Of a stretch of DNA of 64,000 nucleotides, positions 43,403 through 56,500 are shown piece after piece (position 1 is the stretch's first letter; each line of letters begins with the position of its first letter). The translations under genes and the position numbers were made by a program. The stretch lies in contig WHVA01000180.1 in NCBI GenBank assembly GCA_015179125.1, positions 124,001-188,000 on the forward strand, given 5' to 3'. Source of the stretch: Gautieria morchelliformis (taxonomy: Eukaryota; Basidiomycota; Agaricomycetes; Gomphales; Gomphaceae). The notes below the pieces were generated by a model. That model was given only the letters and a program-made list of their open reading frames with translations, was not told the origin of the DNA and did not search any database.

Positions 43403-45709
43403 CTACAGGGGCAAGCATTCATCGGTACTCTTCGTTTCTTGCTTAATCTCCAATGCGCTATTGCCGGCGACCACACTGTCGTGATCGACAACCTCTCTAT
43501 GCGCATTGTATTCCCTTGGTGTGACTGGAGACCTGCGACGAAACATCGAAATAGCGAGAATGGGGTTGAACCATCTCCAAAACATCAAGGTGTCAAGAAA
43601 TTCCTGAGATAGCAGCTCCAGCTACAGAATTATTACAAAAAGGAATGCTCACCTTGCTCGCGCCAAATATAAGGAAAGCAACGAGAGAGGCTATGACAGT
43701 TGGAGCTCGTGAGTACTGGTACTACGGCCACTATAGCATGATGACGGCCAAAACGTACTACCGGCTTGCAGCATGTCGACCCATACAGGGGTGAAAGAAG
43801 TAATTCCATCATGTTTATTAAGGCCACCAAGGACATTAATTCCCTGGGTGTTAAGCATAGTTGCCACATAGGCTCTTTCATGTTGCCAAGTCCATATGTA
43901 GCCGTGCGGATATCCATGCAAATGATCAGACACAGAACAGAGAGACAGCATATGGGGAAAGGGAACATACACAACCACCACAAGGCGATACGCGCAAAAA
44001 ATGACGACACGAAAGGCCACAGAGAGTGGTACTCCAAGTGCCTTCCCTCCAGTCCGTTGAAAGAACCGCCAACGACGGTACAGAATGTGGATAATGCATG
44101 CTTTGAAACAGATTAGGGAAGCAACACGATGAGGGTCAATTTACCATCAAATATGAGAGTGACAATCAAGACGGAGAGCAATACTATGGACTGAGAGAAA
44201 AGGCTGTGGAGGTCGTAGCCGGTTTGCAAAGTCTAGATGAAGGCATGCAAAGTACTCACAAGGTGGGCTGAGAGATGGGGCTGTGGGGGTTGTATTCGGT
44301 TTGCAAAGTCTAGATGAAGGCATGGAAAGTGCTCACAAAATGTTGTTGTTATCACGTAACATACAATAAAAACTCATTTGAAGGGCATATAATATTCCAG
44401 ATCGAGACTGAAAATGGATTCAAAATCAGAGGAGACTTAGCCGTGGAAGCAATGAGGTCTGACACCGAGAGCCGGCGACGAGAACGCCAGTAGAGCCACG
44501 TAAGGCGCTGCTAGAAGCTGTTGTATTGAAGAAAGGTCTCATAAATACCAATGACAGGTGACGACGAATGAGATTACCGTAGCTCTCGTCCATCGAATTT
44601 GTCTGGGACTACGAGGCCCATGAATAGCAGCTCTGAAATCAAACCAAAGCTACGTGTGTCTGAATTGTGTACTCGTCATGACGATAGAAGAACACAGCTA
44701 CCTGAACAATCAATGCACACATAGCGGTATCAGTCATCACCTGAGCTCCGGAGACTAGTGCTGCCTGGTTCAAGCACTCCTGACCGGAATGGATGAATGG
44801 AAGAGTGGCGAGTCCAATAGATAGAGTTGCTGGTCCCAAACGGTATAGTCTGCCGTATCCCGTAGTGAAGCATGACCCGAAATACCACAATCATTTGACT
44901 CACCCGAGAGAGAAAGTTATGCTGGAAAATATCCACGTGAAGCAAAGGTTAAGAAATGTAAGATCCCGTTGGGCCGTTTTCGAAAAGATAGAGAAAAGGA
45001 GGAGGATGGGAAGCCCAATGTGACCGCCGATTATCTGCAGCGCACGGTATATGGCCTGCTGTTGCCTCAGCTCTGCAACAGATACGCACTAAGGAGATGA
45101 AGAGGACAGCAAGGAAATTAATGAGTGTCACAAACGTTCATCTGGTCGATTCATACTGTCCAGGATAGCCGAGGCATTCGGTGTGAGCAAGAGTTGCACG
45201 TTGGCAACACTGTGGCCATCAAAATGGCACAAGGCTATTTGGCCTAGTACAGCCAAATGTCAGATGCTTCTGCAGTAAAGCCAACTGACAATGTTACGGT
45301 TTATTTCATACTGGGCCGATGCCAGCGTGAATTCATCTTCAAAAGGTAGCCCGCACAGGCCAGGACCCGCCGCAATACTATCCAGGATTCCATTGGTTGA
45401 GCAGCAGCCACGGACAAATAAACATGATTCCTCTTCTATACTAGCACCGCCCGGCAGACACTTCGCTAGTGTTAGCTCCTATTTTCAGTTGAACTTCCAT
45501 AGTGACTGAACAGTTCACCTGTATCTCCATCGTCCCATTGGGAAGAGGGGCCGACAATGGAAGGGTGGCAAGAGAGGCCGGCAATGGAATGGCCCCCAAT
45601 GGGACTGAACGGAGACATAAGTTCTCCGCGCAAGATCCAAAATATTATGCTTACTGATTGAACATGTGGCCGCAGAGGTGAAGAGTAGACTCAGTGCAAT
45701 CCGGAGCAT
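43403..45709 (-). CDS. Orphan 7TM receptor-like protein, copy H
   Basis: Starts at 45709 (MLRIALSLLFTSAATCS, signal peptide). Exon 2, after a GTAAGC...TTCAG intron of about 50 nt, gives IPLGAIPLPASLATLPL. The ectodomain (CLPGGASIEEESCLFV, RGCCSTNGIL) resembles that of gene B rather than G. The rest follows the family: LCHFDGHSVANVQLLLTP, TM1 IIGGHIGLPILLLF, the TM3 exon YRLGPATLSIGLATLPF, TM4 YVALLAFSSPALG (shorter, as in C), FYCMLRDNNN, TM5 IVLLSVLIVTLIFD, TM6 AFRVVIFCAYRLVVVVYV, TM7 SLVAFLIFGASK and the tail EFLDTLMFWRWFNPIL to the stop at 43403. No lesion was seen under the shared exon model. Ligand unknown. It has a TATA box and upstream block like B, and intron 9 contains the duplicated segment also found in F and G. 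Confidence 0.7.
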
Positions 45710-45770
45710 TGTCGCGAGTAGAGAGAGAAATTTCTCACAGAACCTGTGATTGACTCACTGGCCCGTCCGG

Positions 45771-45880
45771 TTATAAGAGTGGGGCCAAGAAGTCCATCAA
45801 AATTACCCCGAGGGCCGCGGCTAGGGCAGGCGAGGCTGAGGAGGAACTGAGCTGTCGGAGGAACTCGTATACAAATACTT
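45771..45880 (-). promoter_or_regulatory. TATA box and conserved upstream block of gene H
   Basis: On the minus strand: CTTATAA (45771-45777), TTTGATGGACTTC (45789-45801) and ATACGAGTTCCTCCGAC (about 45852-45870), in the same order and spacing as in B and F, about 62 nt and more upstream of the start codon. Confidence 0.55.
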
Positions 45881-45899
45881 GTGCTCGCGTCTATATGAA

Positions 45900-46339
45900 C
45901 ACTGACATCACTAAAACCACAGAGGTATGACCTTCACTGACCATGATGCTATCAGATAATGACCATCGGTAACATGGCTAAAAGAGGTGCAATGCGCGCC
46001 AATCATCAGGCAACCAGAGGTGGAATGTCACAGAGTTACCATTGTCACGCAAGTGCTGCCATCATGCAAGCACATGGCCCATCAGGGAACCATCATGCCC
46101 ACAAATGTCCCATCAGGGATCCATCATGCCTGCCAGTTGCCCAACAGGGAACCACCATGACCATGAAATGGCCACACCCCGCCAGTCTGGCTGCTTCATA
46201 TCATCACAATGTCACTTGCCTCCATTCTGGCTTCTTCCTACCAGACTGGTTGTGTATGGTAGGGGGCATGTCATGCAATGAGAGTTCATACAATTGTTCA
46301 GATAAATTCCACCATTTTAATTCATAGTTATGAGATTAC
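45900..46339. other. Unassigned, with a short internal repeat
   Basis: Three diverged units of about 37 bp around CCCATCAGGGAACCATCATG (46078-46165). No supported gene. Confidence 0.4.
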
Positions 46340-46389
46340 TGTCCTCCAAGAATACATGCTAAGCAGCATTTCTGGCATCCCTCTGGCAC

Positions 46390-46680
46390 ATCTGCACCTT
46401 AATTAATCAACGACCGGTTGTAGACACTTCTGTGGCATTGGACAGCATATCGACATACTTCAGGAAAACTTGCCTGAGGTGTAGTCAGGACAGCTCTTCC
46501 TACCAGTAGATATGGCAATGCATACCTATTCCACCATCCTATCACCTGAGAGCAAGCCTTGGCAGAAAACTCTTCCTTGAGCGTGGCCACAAGTCCTTGG
46601 TAGAACTCATAGTAATCAAACTCATTTTCTCACCCTCCAGTGCTGAACACTTCTTGGGAGCTGAGCGCAGAGTAAACCCG
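46390..46680 (-). pseudogene. Fragment of an unidentified basidiomycete protein
   Basis: On the minus strand a frame reads EFDYYEFYQGLVATLKEEF, then CSQVIGWWNRYALPYLLVG, ending at a stop near 46399. The FDYYxFY...WWN pattern is reminiscent of the C-terminal part of uncharacterised Agaricomycete proteins that accompany DNA transposons, but I cannot name a family. No start or upstream exons are visible. Confidence 0.3.
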
Positions 46681-46729
46681 TAGCAAAGAATTCAGGTCAA
46701 AAAAGGATCAAGGAAGTAGGACGTACCAG

Positions 46730-47302
46730 GGTGGATGCTTGCAGCCTTTTATTATATGTAGCTTCACCCATTTTATTATCAGATTATAGAAAAGAAAACC
46801 CTGAAAGTATATGGCAATTTTATTGTTGGGATATAAATAAATCTACTTTTGTCCCTCCAGAGCGGCGGCTCCGCTAATGAGAACGCCTCTTTGGATTTTT
46901 ATGCCTCTTCTTATTTTTTCTACCAACTTTTAATATACACTATATCATTATAACTATTCATATTAATACTCCTTTTCATATATGTTACAAATATCTAGAC
47001 AAGTACTATTACTTCATACCGTACTCTAATACTCTCTCATTATAACTATTCCTAGTAATAATCCTACTCATATCTGTTAGAAGTATCTGTCCAAGTATAT
47101 ATTACTCTATCTTGTAGTCTAATACTCTCTCATATGTATATATATCTCCGAGATGTTTAAATATATACAGAATCGTCTAATAACATCTATTATTCTCCTT
47201 ATAAATACTACTATATATTCCTATATGTTGTTATTGATACTCTTGTAATATATATTATATACTCATATATGCTGTATCACATGACCTTTTTGATTAACCT
47301 CC
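46730..47302 (+). mobile_element. AT-rich element E, complete-looking, 573 bp
   Basis: GGTGGATGCTTGC...GATTAACCTCC flanked by the 3-bp repeat CAG (46727-46729 and 47303-47305). Strong similarity to 26409-26974 throughout. The 3-bp duplication and GG(T)GG/GGAGG ends hint at a PIF/Harbinger-like non-autonomous element; inference only. Confidence 0.6.
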
Positions 47303-47379
47303 CAGGGTGGCAACATAAGCCAGAGCATTGATGGTGATGGATTTCATGCCATGATGTAAGGCATTGCTGCATTTTGTAG

Positions 47380-47453
47380 TTTTTTTTTATTATTAGTATT
47401 ATTATTATTTTTTTATATATCCAATTGAACGTCTTTTGGGGCCGAGCCCTATG
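47380..47453 (-). mobile_element. LINE copy 3, detached 3' tail
   Basis: On the minus strand: CATAGGGCTCGGCCCCAAAA, GACGTTCAATTGGATATAT and an A/AAT-rich tail. This is the continuation of the 3' UTR that stops at 53522. The 10-bp word CATAGGGCTC occurs on both sides of copy 2. Confidence 0.78.
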
Positions 47454-47626
47454 TTTTTTTTTTTTTTTTTCCATTTTACGTCTTTTGGGGCAGTGCCCTA
47501 TGTAAGACGGTATGTACAGTTTCTTTCTTGGGTTTTCTCCCTCTCTCCTTTAGACCTCTGTTCTCTGCTTATGCTCAAGGGGCTTGGCCCCAAGCGTGTC
47601 TGTGCCTTTGTGGGTGAGGTTTGTAG

Positions 47627-50600
47627 TTAGCGCCTTCTCTCTCTGCGCTGTCTGCTGCCTGCTCTTTTTCCATTGTCCTCCTTCGCTGGTGGTAGCGCTA
47701 CGTTTCTGTATTGATTTTCGAACTGCTTCGTGTCCTGTATGTACCCGAATAGATGCTCCAGTGCTTTGTGTCCTCCCAATAGTATTCTTACGGATCTCGC
47801 GCCCCTTCTCAACTTGTTCTCCAGCCTCTCCCTCTGCTTTTTTTACGCCTGGCACTGGAATAGATAGTGCTGTACTGTCTCCTGTGCGCTCCTGCATGCC
47901 AGGCACAAGGGTGATTCCGCCTTTCCTATCTTGTACAGGTATTTGTTTAACGGTATGTGTCCCGTCCTCAGCTGTATGAGCAGGCTGGCCTGTTTACGCG
48001 GCATGTTCTTCGTGATTTTCGCGAAAGCTGCTGACGGCATGGTGGGGTCAATCTCGTGCGCTCGCATAGCTCTAGGTGACTTAGCGAAGATTTCCCTCGC
48101 TCTCTGCTTCAGGCTCATGTTATGCCTCTGGGTCTCCGCCACTCTGCTCGTTGGCATCGTTCCCCGACACTCGCTCGGTATGTCCCTCTCCTTGCTGGTC
48201 TCTCCGCTCGCCGCCTTCTTCACCTCCTCATCCGCCCTCTCGTTCCCTGCTATCCCTTCGTGCCCCGGTACCCATCTCATGGTGACTTTGACTCCCGGCT
48301 GCTGTTGTACTACGCCTTGGATTTGTCTGTGGACTGCGTTGATGAGGTATTGACCGGGGATTGCGCGCTCCTTCCTAGTTGTCTGTATGGCTGCTTGGTT
48401 ATCCAGAGCTATTGTGTATTTCCCTCCCCGCTCCATGCTCAGCATCTTGGCTCCTAGGGCTGTGCCCACTAACTCTGCTTCGAATACGGTGTGTTCATCT
48501 TCTGTGCCCATGTATAGCCTGGTTGTCCTGCACTCCCTTCCGTTTCTGTACATCACTGCGGCCGCCCCTACTCCGCCCTCTATACATGACCCGTCTGTGT
48601 ATACCACCACTTCTGCTCCATCCGCTTCTATTTCTTCCTTCGCTTTCTCTTTGGTTGGTGGGATCCTCGCGCCGAATGCCGGAGCCCATTTGGGCCCAAG
48701 CACCACCGTGTGGATCTTTTCCATCGCATCTGGGTTTAACTCGAACTCGTGCATCATCTCATGTAGGGGGGATCTGTGTTGCTTGACATACCTCCTTGCT
48801 GCTCTCCTTGTCTTCTCTGCTAGCGGATGACCCTGAGGTAGGCACGCCAAGTGTACTGCGGCTCTGTGTATTATCTTGGTCACTAGCAGCAGGAATGGCA
48901 GAAGCTCAGTGTGCGCATCGAGTGTGTCGGTGGCCGTGGTTCTGAGTGCTCCTGTGATATCTAGTGCTACTTGTCTCTGTATCCTGGCTAGTTTGTTCAC
49001 GAAGCCCTTCGTGCCTTTGGCTCTGCTCATCGCTGGTGTGAGGAAAACGTCAGCGGCATATAGCATTCTCAGTATCGCGACTGTTAGGTAGTATGTCCAC
49101 ATATACTTAGCTAGTATTCCCCTTGAGGGTTTCGCTAGCCTTTTGTACTGCCCCACGTATGCTTCCCCCTTTTTTAGAGCATAATTGACATGCTCTTTAA
49201 ACCTCAGTTCCTGGTCCATTATCACCCCCAGGAATTTATGCGTCGCTGTGGGCTGCACTGCATGCCTCCCTATTTTTATCGATGGTCTCGTCGTCGGCTT
49301 GGTTTTCCCCGGTCTCGCTGGGTCTTTCTCTCTTCTTCTGGTGAGCCCCATTAGCCCGAATTTCTCCACCGCGAACTGGCATTGGTGCTGCTCCACCCAG
49401 TCGTATGCTCCCCCGGACCTTTCCATCATGTCTGTCAACTTCCTGAATGCCTCCGGCAGGTCCTTCCCTTCCGCTGTTAGGGTCATGTCATCAACAAAGT
49501 CCACGCAGCCCTCTACACGTTTGCTTTGCGCAATGTCTATCAGGTCTGCGTTAGAGAACTGGTAGGTGATCGCTGAGAGAGGACAGCCCTGATCCATGCC
49601 TCGCTCTATGGGTCTAGTCGCTGACGTGTAGTCATTCAGGCTGACGACTGTGAGCCTATTTTGGACCTTCCTGTGTATCCAGTCCGTGTACTCGCGTGGT
49701 ACTCCTCTCCTGTGCATATTGTGGGTCAGTCTTCCCAGTATGATGCTGGGGAAAGCCCCCTTTATGTCTAGGTATAATACCCCTAGCACTTTCCCTCTCC
49801 TCCAAGCATCCTTCGCCTGTCCCACTACATAGTGTATGGCGTCGGTAGTTGTCCTGCCCGGTCTACATCTGAAGTGGTTATCAGGTAACAGTCGGTGCTT
49901 TTCTGCCATCTTCCCGATGTCCTCTGCTATGCACGCTGACAAAAAACCTTGCCTATTGTGTCAAGCAAAGCAATAGGTCTGTATGCGCCTGGGGCCATGT
50001 AGTCTGCTTTCCCTGGTTTCCGCAGGACTTTGGTGATGGAGTCTCTCCACACGGCTGGGTACACCTTGAGGTCAAATGTCGCTCGGAAGAGGGGGCCTAT
50101 GTAGGGTAAGAGCACGTTAATACACTGCTTTATAAGTTCATTTGGGATACCATTTTCCCCTGGCGCTTTGAACCTATTGAGCCTGTCTACTGCTCTCCGT
50201 ATCTGTCCATCAGTTACTGGCTGATACTCGAATGCCAGTGTCAGATACTCGTAGTCCGTTGGGATCTGCTCTGATCCTTCTCTTGTTCTAGGGAAAAAAG
50301 TGTCGAAGAGCATGTTCGTCTTCTGTTCGTTCGTTTCCGCCACCTCCCTTGTGCCATTCCCCCTTTGTGCTACCATCGTTGGCGCCCTCGCCAGACCCCC
50401 ATCTGATATGCCTGCCGAGGCGTACCTGTGTGCCGTCCACACCATTTTCTGGTTGATGTTTGTGAGGAAATCGGCCCAGTGTTCCTTTTTCGATCCCTCT
50501 ATTGCTTCGGCGTAGCTGTTTCTGGCACGTCTGTACTCTTCGTGTGAAGAGTGTGTTGGGCCGTTCCTTTTTGTGTAGGCCCTTCTCCCAGACGCCTCGT

Positions 50601-51622
50601 TTCCTTCCTCTTTTGTCTCAGCTGCAGCGACCACCAGCGTTTTACATATGGCGAGGGTTTGCTCTTCGGTACCAGCTCCTCTGTGGTGTCTTGGATAGCT
50701 GTGAAGAGCGCTTCTAGATGGAGGTGGAACTGTCACTGGTTTGTCGGGGTAGGGTCTTCTATGAGCTGTCCTAGCCTTGTATCTAGCGCCTTGTTGTATG
50801 CTTCCCAATCCACCTGCCTGTAATTATGTTTTGGGCTGTGTGCGATAGTCTCGACTGTGAGGTCTATTATGGTGTCTATGGGGTAATGATCACTTTTTGG
50901 CGGTCGTTCTTCTGGTACTGTCGTGCAAGTGATTAGCCTCTCTATTAGCAGAGGTGAAGCGAACACGTTATCTGTTCGAGTATGGTTCCCCATGGCCATC
51001 GCTTTGAGTGTCGGTATTCCTTTGGGTAGCGCCATGTGCATGCCGTGTTCCGCTATGGCATCTAATAGTACTTGTGCCTTGTTGAGGTTGGCCCTGGTGA
51101 ATAGATGTGAGTTGCGTAGCTCGTCCCATATCAGGTGATGTCTGTTGAAATCCCCTAGCCATAGCATTCCCTCTGTTTCCCGTTCCTGCGTGGCTCCTTC
51201 CGCTGCTTTTTCTTGTATGTGTTTTCGCACTGCCCTATGCTGCCTGATTGCGTGCAGTCTGTGTATATGTTGTAGATTAGGACATTACCTGTGTTTGTCT
51301 TGATCTTTATCGCCGTGATGTCTGGCGATCCTACATTCATTGCCCCCCATGCGCTCGTCGCTATCTTTTTGTTTATTAATATCATCGATCTTGTTCTTGC
51401 CCCTCTGTTCTAATAGTGTGTCTCTGGGTATACTGAGTACCAGCTATGTGTAGCCCTAGAATTTCCCAGGAAGTCAACGTATGGTTCTTGGATAGCAAGA
51501 ATGTCATAATGATCAGGCGAGCACTTAGCTAGCATTTCCGCCGTTGCCGTGAGTGACTTGTTTACGTTTTGTTGTCTGATTCTCAAATTCTGGATCCGTT
51601 GATCGTTTATACTCATCGTGAG
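47627..51622 (-). pseudogene. LINE copy 2 ORF2, RT-RNase H part open for 699 codons
   Basis: An endonuclease (LAIQEPYVDFLG, GDFNRHHLIWDE, SDHYPIDTI) is followed by RT with DIKGAFPSI, GMDQGCPLSAITYQF and FVDDMT, RNase H with YTDGSCIEGGVGAAA, LDNQAAIQTT and WVPGHEGIAGNERADEE, and a C-terminal knuckle CLACRSAQETVQHYLFQC. The stretch 47843-49942 is uninterrupted and retains all RT and RNase H motifs, including the one deleted in copy 1. Lesions: in-frame stops near 51410 and 47843, and frame changes near 51235, 50735 and 49935. Confidence 0.82.
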
Positions 51623-53386
51623 AGTGGGCGTTGTTGTTTTCATTGTGCTGTTCTGTCTGCGTCTGTTCGTGGTGTGTTCCGATCCCGTAGTCGTCTAGCC
51701 GGCTCTGTCGTCCTTCCCCTTGTTGTCTCTCCTGCCATCCCTGGTCCATGTGCCCCACCCGCAGGTTTGCCCCTCGTCCCCTACCCCTTGCGCTCCCTTG
51801 GCTTTCCATTCGTCCTCTCCTTGTTGGGTTGTCTGATTCTATCTGGCATTCTTCGCCTCCTCTTTCCAGTGTCTGCCTTCCCATGCGGGCTTCCGCCTTG
51901 GCTGCTCTCCACCTCCTTTCTTCCTGTTCCCTGACCTGTTTTAGCAATTCTCCTGCGTCTACTGCTCTCTCCGCCTCCCCTTGTTGCTCCCAGGTCCAGG
52001 GGTTTTCGTCGGGGAAGAATCGGTATGTGTGCTCCAGATCGCTTTTTTCTGCCATCTCACACGCTGTTCTGAAAACTGGGCACGTTCTGTCCCATGATGC
52101 GTGGCCCGTCGTGTTGCAGTTTACGCATCTGAACTTGCTCGGGTCGTTCTCCTCGCACTCTGCTGTCTTGTGTTCTTCCGCATGTGCCGCATCTGTCCCG
52201 GCTTTCGCACTTGGCTGCCAGGTGTCGTGCGTTGTACTTCTGGCACTTCAAACATCTTCGTGGTTCTCTTTTCATCCTTCTAGCCCATGTTCTTTTCCCT
52301 GTTATGATGAGGCCGTCCCTTATGCATTGGTTTGCCGCCTCTGTGGTGGACAGCTTTGTGATGATGTGGGCGGACCTTTGTCCGGCCATTCTCCTGTGTG
52401 GAGGTTTTATCCAGCGGGTGGATCTTAGCGTGCCGGCGGGTAGTTTCGAGTCTCGTTCGATTTTCCTCATCTCCAACATCGCGTCCGGTGAGTGGCTTAG
52501 TGGCACGTATTCGACTATTACTGAAAGTGCTCGATCTTTGATGGTAGCTGATCCGCTGAATTTGCTTAAGAAGGTTCGTCTGTTGTTCTGGACCCACTTT
52601 GCTGCGCTCTCCGTTTCGAGGTCAAATACTATCCCTCTGTTGGCTAATTGCCCCAATAAAAGCTATGTCGGTGCGCCCTTGGTCTTCTTCTAGGTTGTCG
52701 ATCGCTTTGTTCGCCTTAGCCACTAACTCTTGTTCTGTTAACCTGGTGAGCGTGTCCTGCTCCCCCTGTGTGTCTGCGTCTATCAGTATCTGTCTAGCCT
52801 TTGCTTTCGCCTTCGCTAAATTGTTCAGGTGTGACAACGGTACGTTACCTCTGAGTGCAGCCGCATATGTCACCCCTCTTGTTCCGTGCTCCCCCTCTTG
52901 CAGACTCTGCTGTCTCATGCTATTCAGGTGCTCGATGACGTTTCCGGCTCCTTCCATCGCCACCCTTGCGTTCTCTGCGGCTTCCTTTGCTTCGTCTGTT
53001 GCTCTTTCGATTCTATAGAGGGTCTGTTCGAGGTTTTTCTCGACATGTCTCATCACTGCCGCTCCCACCGTTCTCGCTGCCTCCTCCATCATCAGGACTG
53101 CCACCGCCCTCACTCCTTCTTGTAGGGTTTTGCCGCTGACATTGTGTGCCAGGGACAGCAGCGCATAGCTGAGATGTTCCGTAGATAGTGGGTCTTCCTT
53201 CTTGTAATACCCGTGTTTATCCAGGTACTGTCTCGCTTGCTCTCTTGTGCGGATGGATGTGTTAGGCTCTAGCAGCAGTTCTGCTCTGGTTTTTTTGCTG
53301 GCCTGCTGTGTGGTACTCGCTCTCGTTCGGCCTTGTGACATGGCCGGCGCTTGTGGTTCGATGCTCTGAGGCATCATTTTGGTCAC
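51525..53386 (-). pseudogene. LINE copy 2 ORF1, frameshifted
   Basis: Starts MTKMMPQSIEPQAP and matches copy 1 ORF1 along its length (CLKCQKYNARHLAAKC, CGTCG, YRFFPDENPWTWEQQG). Frame changes occur near 52640, within the second to third zinc-knuckle region (about 52160), and near 52060, so the product is broken. Confidence 0.8.
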
Positions 53387-53521
53387 TTCTTCTTTTCGAG
53401 AAAGCTGGGTGCTATCGCTGACTGTTGTCAGGGATGAGCTGGAGGTGTTTGTGTGAGCGTGTAGCTTGGAAATGGGTGTTTTGAGATTTTGGATGTGGTG
53501 GTAGGCGTGAGAAAGCTCCCC

Positions 53522-56500
53522 GAGCCCTATGTAAGACGTGTTCTACAAATCACCCGTCTACACGCGTGTCTATCCAGCCTATCCTTCTCTATCTCTGCCT
53601 GTGCTCCATGGGCGAGGCCCTGGGCAAGTCTGTGCCTTCGTGAGCGGGGGGTGTGTGTCCACCTGTTGCACCTGCGTGTTTGTCTTCGGTTCTCTCTACT
53701 CCTCTATCTCTACCCTTCCTGTTGTTTCCGAGTCGCCGTGCTTCATAGTGAACCTCCTGGTGTTGTGCACATACCTGAAGAGGTGCTTCATTGCCTTTGG
53801 TCTAGCCAGGAGTGTTTTGGCTGATGTGGCCGCTCTTCCAAGGTCCCTCTCCAGGACCCTTCTCTGCCTGCTGTAAGCTGGACACCTGAACAGGAAATGG
53901 AAGACTGTCTTGTCTGCGCGCTTGCATGCTGGGAATTTGGGTGTGTCGACTTTTCCTATCTTGTGAAGGTGTTTATTCAGTCCCGCGTGCCCCGTCCTGA
54001 GTTGTATAAGTAGACTGGCGTGTCTGCGTGGCATCCTGTATATAAGTTTGGTGTAAGCGACGGATGGCATGGAGGGGTCAATCTTGTGCGCTATTTTGGC
54101 TCTCGGTGACCTCTTGAAGTAGCTTTTTGCCTCCTGTCTGACCTGTTTGTGGAACCTCTGGAGCTCTGCCACCTTACTCCTGGGTAGCACTCCTCTGCAC
54201 TCTATTGGTATATGTCTTTCCTCGCTTGTCTCCCCTCTCGCTGCTCTCTTTGCCTCCTCGTCGGCTCTTTTGTTCCCTTCCACCCCCTCGTGCCCCGGCA
54301 CCCACCTCATGATGACTGTAGCTTGTGGCTGTTGCTTTACCAGTCCCTGTACCTGCCGATGTATCGCGTTGACCAAATATTGCGCTGGCATCCATTTCTC
54401 TCTCCTGGTGGTTTGTATAGCTGCGCGACTATCGGTTGCTATAACATATCTCCTTCCCCTTTCCATGTTCAAGAGCTTTTCCCCCATGGCAGCCCCTACC
54501 AGTTCAGCCTCGAAGACTGTATGGTCTCGCTCCGTGCCCATGTATAGCCTTACTGCTTTTTGTTCGATGCCGCCCCTGTTAATACAGCGGCTGCTCCTAC
54601 CCTTCCGTCGATGCTTGACCCGTCGGTGTACACTTTGACGTCTGCTGTGTCAGCCTCCAGTTCTTCGATGGCCTGCTGTTTGTCATGGGGTATGCGTATC
54701 CCAAAAGCTGGAGCATACTGTGTGTATTTTTTCCATCTTCTCGGGCCACATGTCGAACCCGTGCATGATTTCGTGCAGCGGTGACCTGTGTCTCTTCACA
54801 TATCGCTTCGCGGCTTTGAGTGCGCTTGGCACCAAAGGGTGGTGTCCTGGGAGGCATACTATTCTTGTCGCCGCTCTGTGGACTATTTTGGCGACTAGTA
54901 GCAGGAAAGGGTGAAGGTTTGCATGTGCATCTAGCGTATCGGTCGCTGTCGTGTTCATCGCCCCGGTAATTGACAGCGCAGCTTGCCTCTGTATCCTAGC
55001 CAGTTTGTTTATGTGACCTTTTGTGCCTTTATTGTTTTTAGTGCCTGGTATGAGGAAGATGTCAGCGCCATATAACATTCTCGGGATGGCGACTGCTAGG
55101 TAGTATCGTCTCGTGTGCTTAGCTTTGACCCCTCTCATGTTCTTCACAAGCCTTTTGTACTGTGCCAGGTATTTCTCACCCTTTTTGAGTGCACAATTAA
55201 CGTGCTCTCTGAAATGCAGCTCCTGGTCAATTATGACTCCTAGACACTTGTGCGTGGCTGTCGGCTTGATGACCTGCTGTCCGATCTTGATGGTTGGTCT
55301 CGTGATCGGTCTAGACTTTTTGGGTGTGTTCGGGTCCTTTTCCCTCCTTCTGGTGAGCCCCATGAGTCCGAACTTGCTGACCTCGAAAGAGCACTGGTGC
55401 GCCTCAGCCCAGTCGCCTGCCCCTGTAGTCCTGCACATGATGTCCGCGAGCTTGTCGAAAGCCTGCTGCAGGTCCTTCCCCTCCGCTATCAGCGTGGTGT
55501 CATCCACAAAGCCCACGCAGTCTTCCTTTTGTGTGCTTTTGACTGTCTCGAATAAGTTGGTGTTGTAAAACTGGTATGCAATGGCTGACACCGGGCACCC
55601 TTGGTCCATCCCTCTGCCGACTGTTCTTGCCGGTGCGGTGTGGTCGTCGAAACTTGTCGTGGTAGCTCGCCCCTCTACCCTTCTGCGGATCCACCTTGTG
55701 TACTCCTTGGGTATGCCCCTCCTTCGCATATTGTGTATCAGTTTGTCTAACACTATGCTCGGAAACGCGCCTTTGATGTCTAGGAACAACAGCCTTACCA
55801 CTCTGCCCCTCCTCCATGCGTCTTTGGCGGTCGCGATGATATAGTGGAGAGCGTTGGTTGTCATTCGGCCTGGTCTGCATCCAAAGTGGTTCGCTGGCAG
55901 GAGGTGGTGTCTCTCCATCATCGTTACCAGGTCGTCTGCTATGCATGCCGACAGCACTTTCCCGATCGTGTCTAGCAGTGCGATGGGCCGGTATGCTCCT
56001 GGGACTGTGTAGTCCACCTTTCCCAGCTTGTGAAGGACTCTGGTGACTGAGTCCCTCCACTCGGGTGGGTAGACATCTAGCTCTATCGTTGCTTGGAATA
56101 GCGGGCCTATATACAGTAGCAGGACGTCAGCGCACTGTTTGATCACTACATTGGGGATACAGTTGGCTCCCGCTGCTTTGAATGGGTTGAGTTTCTGGAT
56201 CGCTCTGCGTATTTGCTCATCCGTGATTGGTGAGTACTCAAATGCCGGCTCGGGGTAGTTGTGTTCTGCCAGGATATCCTCTGCCTCCTCTCTTGTCCCT
56301 GGAAAGAAGGTGTTGAAGAGCAATTCCGCCTTTTGTTCATTTGTGTCAGCTACCCAGCATGTTCCATGTTCCCTCTTCCCTGTAAGGGTTGGGATTCTGG
56401 CTTTTCCCCCGTCCGTTGCGTCTGTCGACACGTACTTGTGCGTGGTCCACACTGTTTTCAGGTCGACTTCCTGCTTTGACTTCTCTATCACTCTAGCATA

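Larger units (their letters stand above)
47454..53521 (-). mobile_element. Full-length Tad-like LINE, copy 2, 6.07 kb, inserted in copy 3
   Basis: Its 5' end at 53521 (GGGGAGCTTTCTCACGCC) matches the 5' end of copy 1. Its poly(A) reads as T at 47454-47470. Flanked by the 10-12-bp repeat GAGCCCTATG (47444-47453 and 53522-53531), which lies inside the 3' UTR of copy 3. ORF1 (from 53386) and ORF2 (to 47627) are both recognisable. Confidence 0.88.

Noticed and set aside
47385-47470. Two adjacent T-rich runs taken as one simple repeat
   Set aside because: They are two separate LINE tails, one of copy 3 and one of copy 2, separated by the target repeat GAGCCCTATG.
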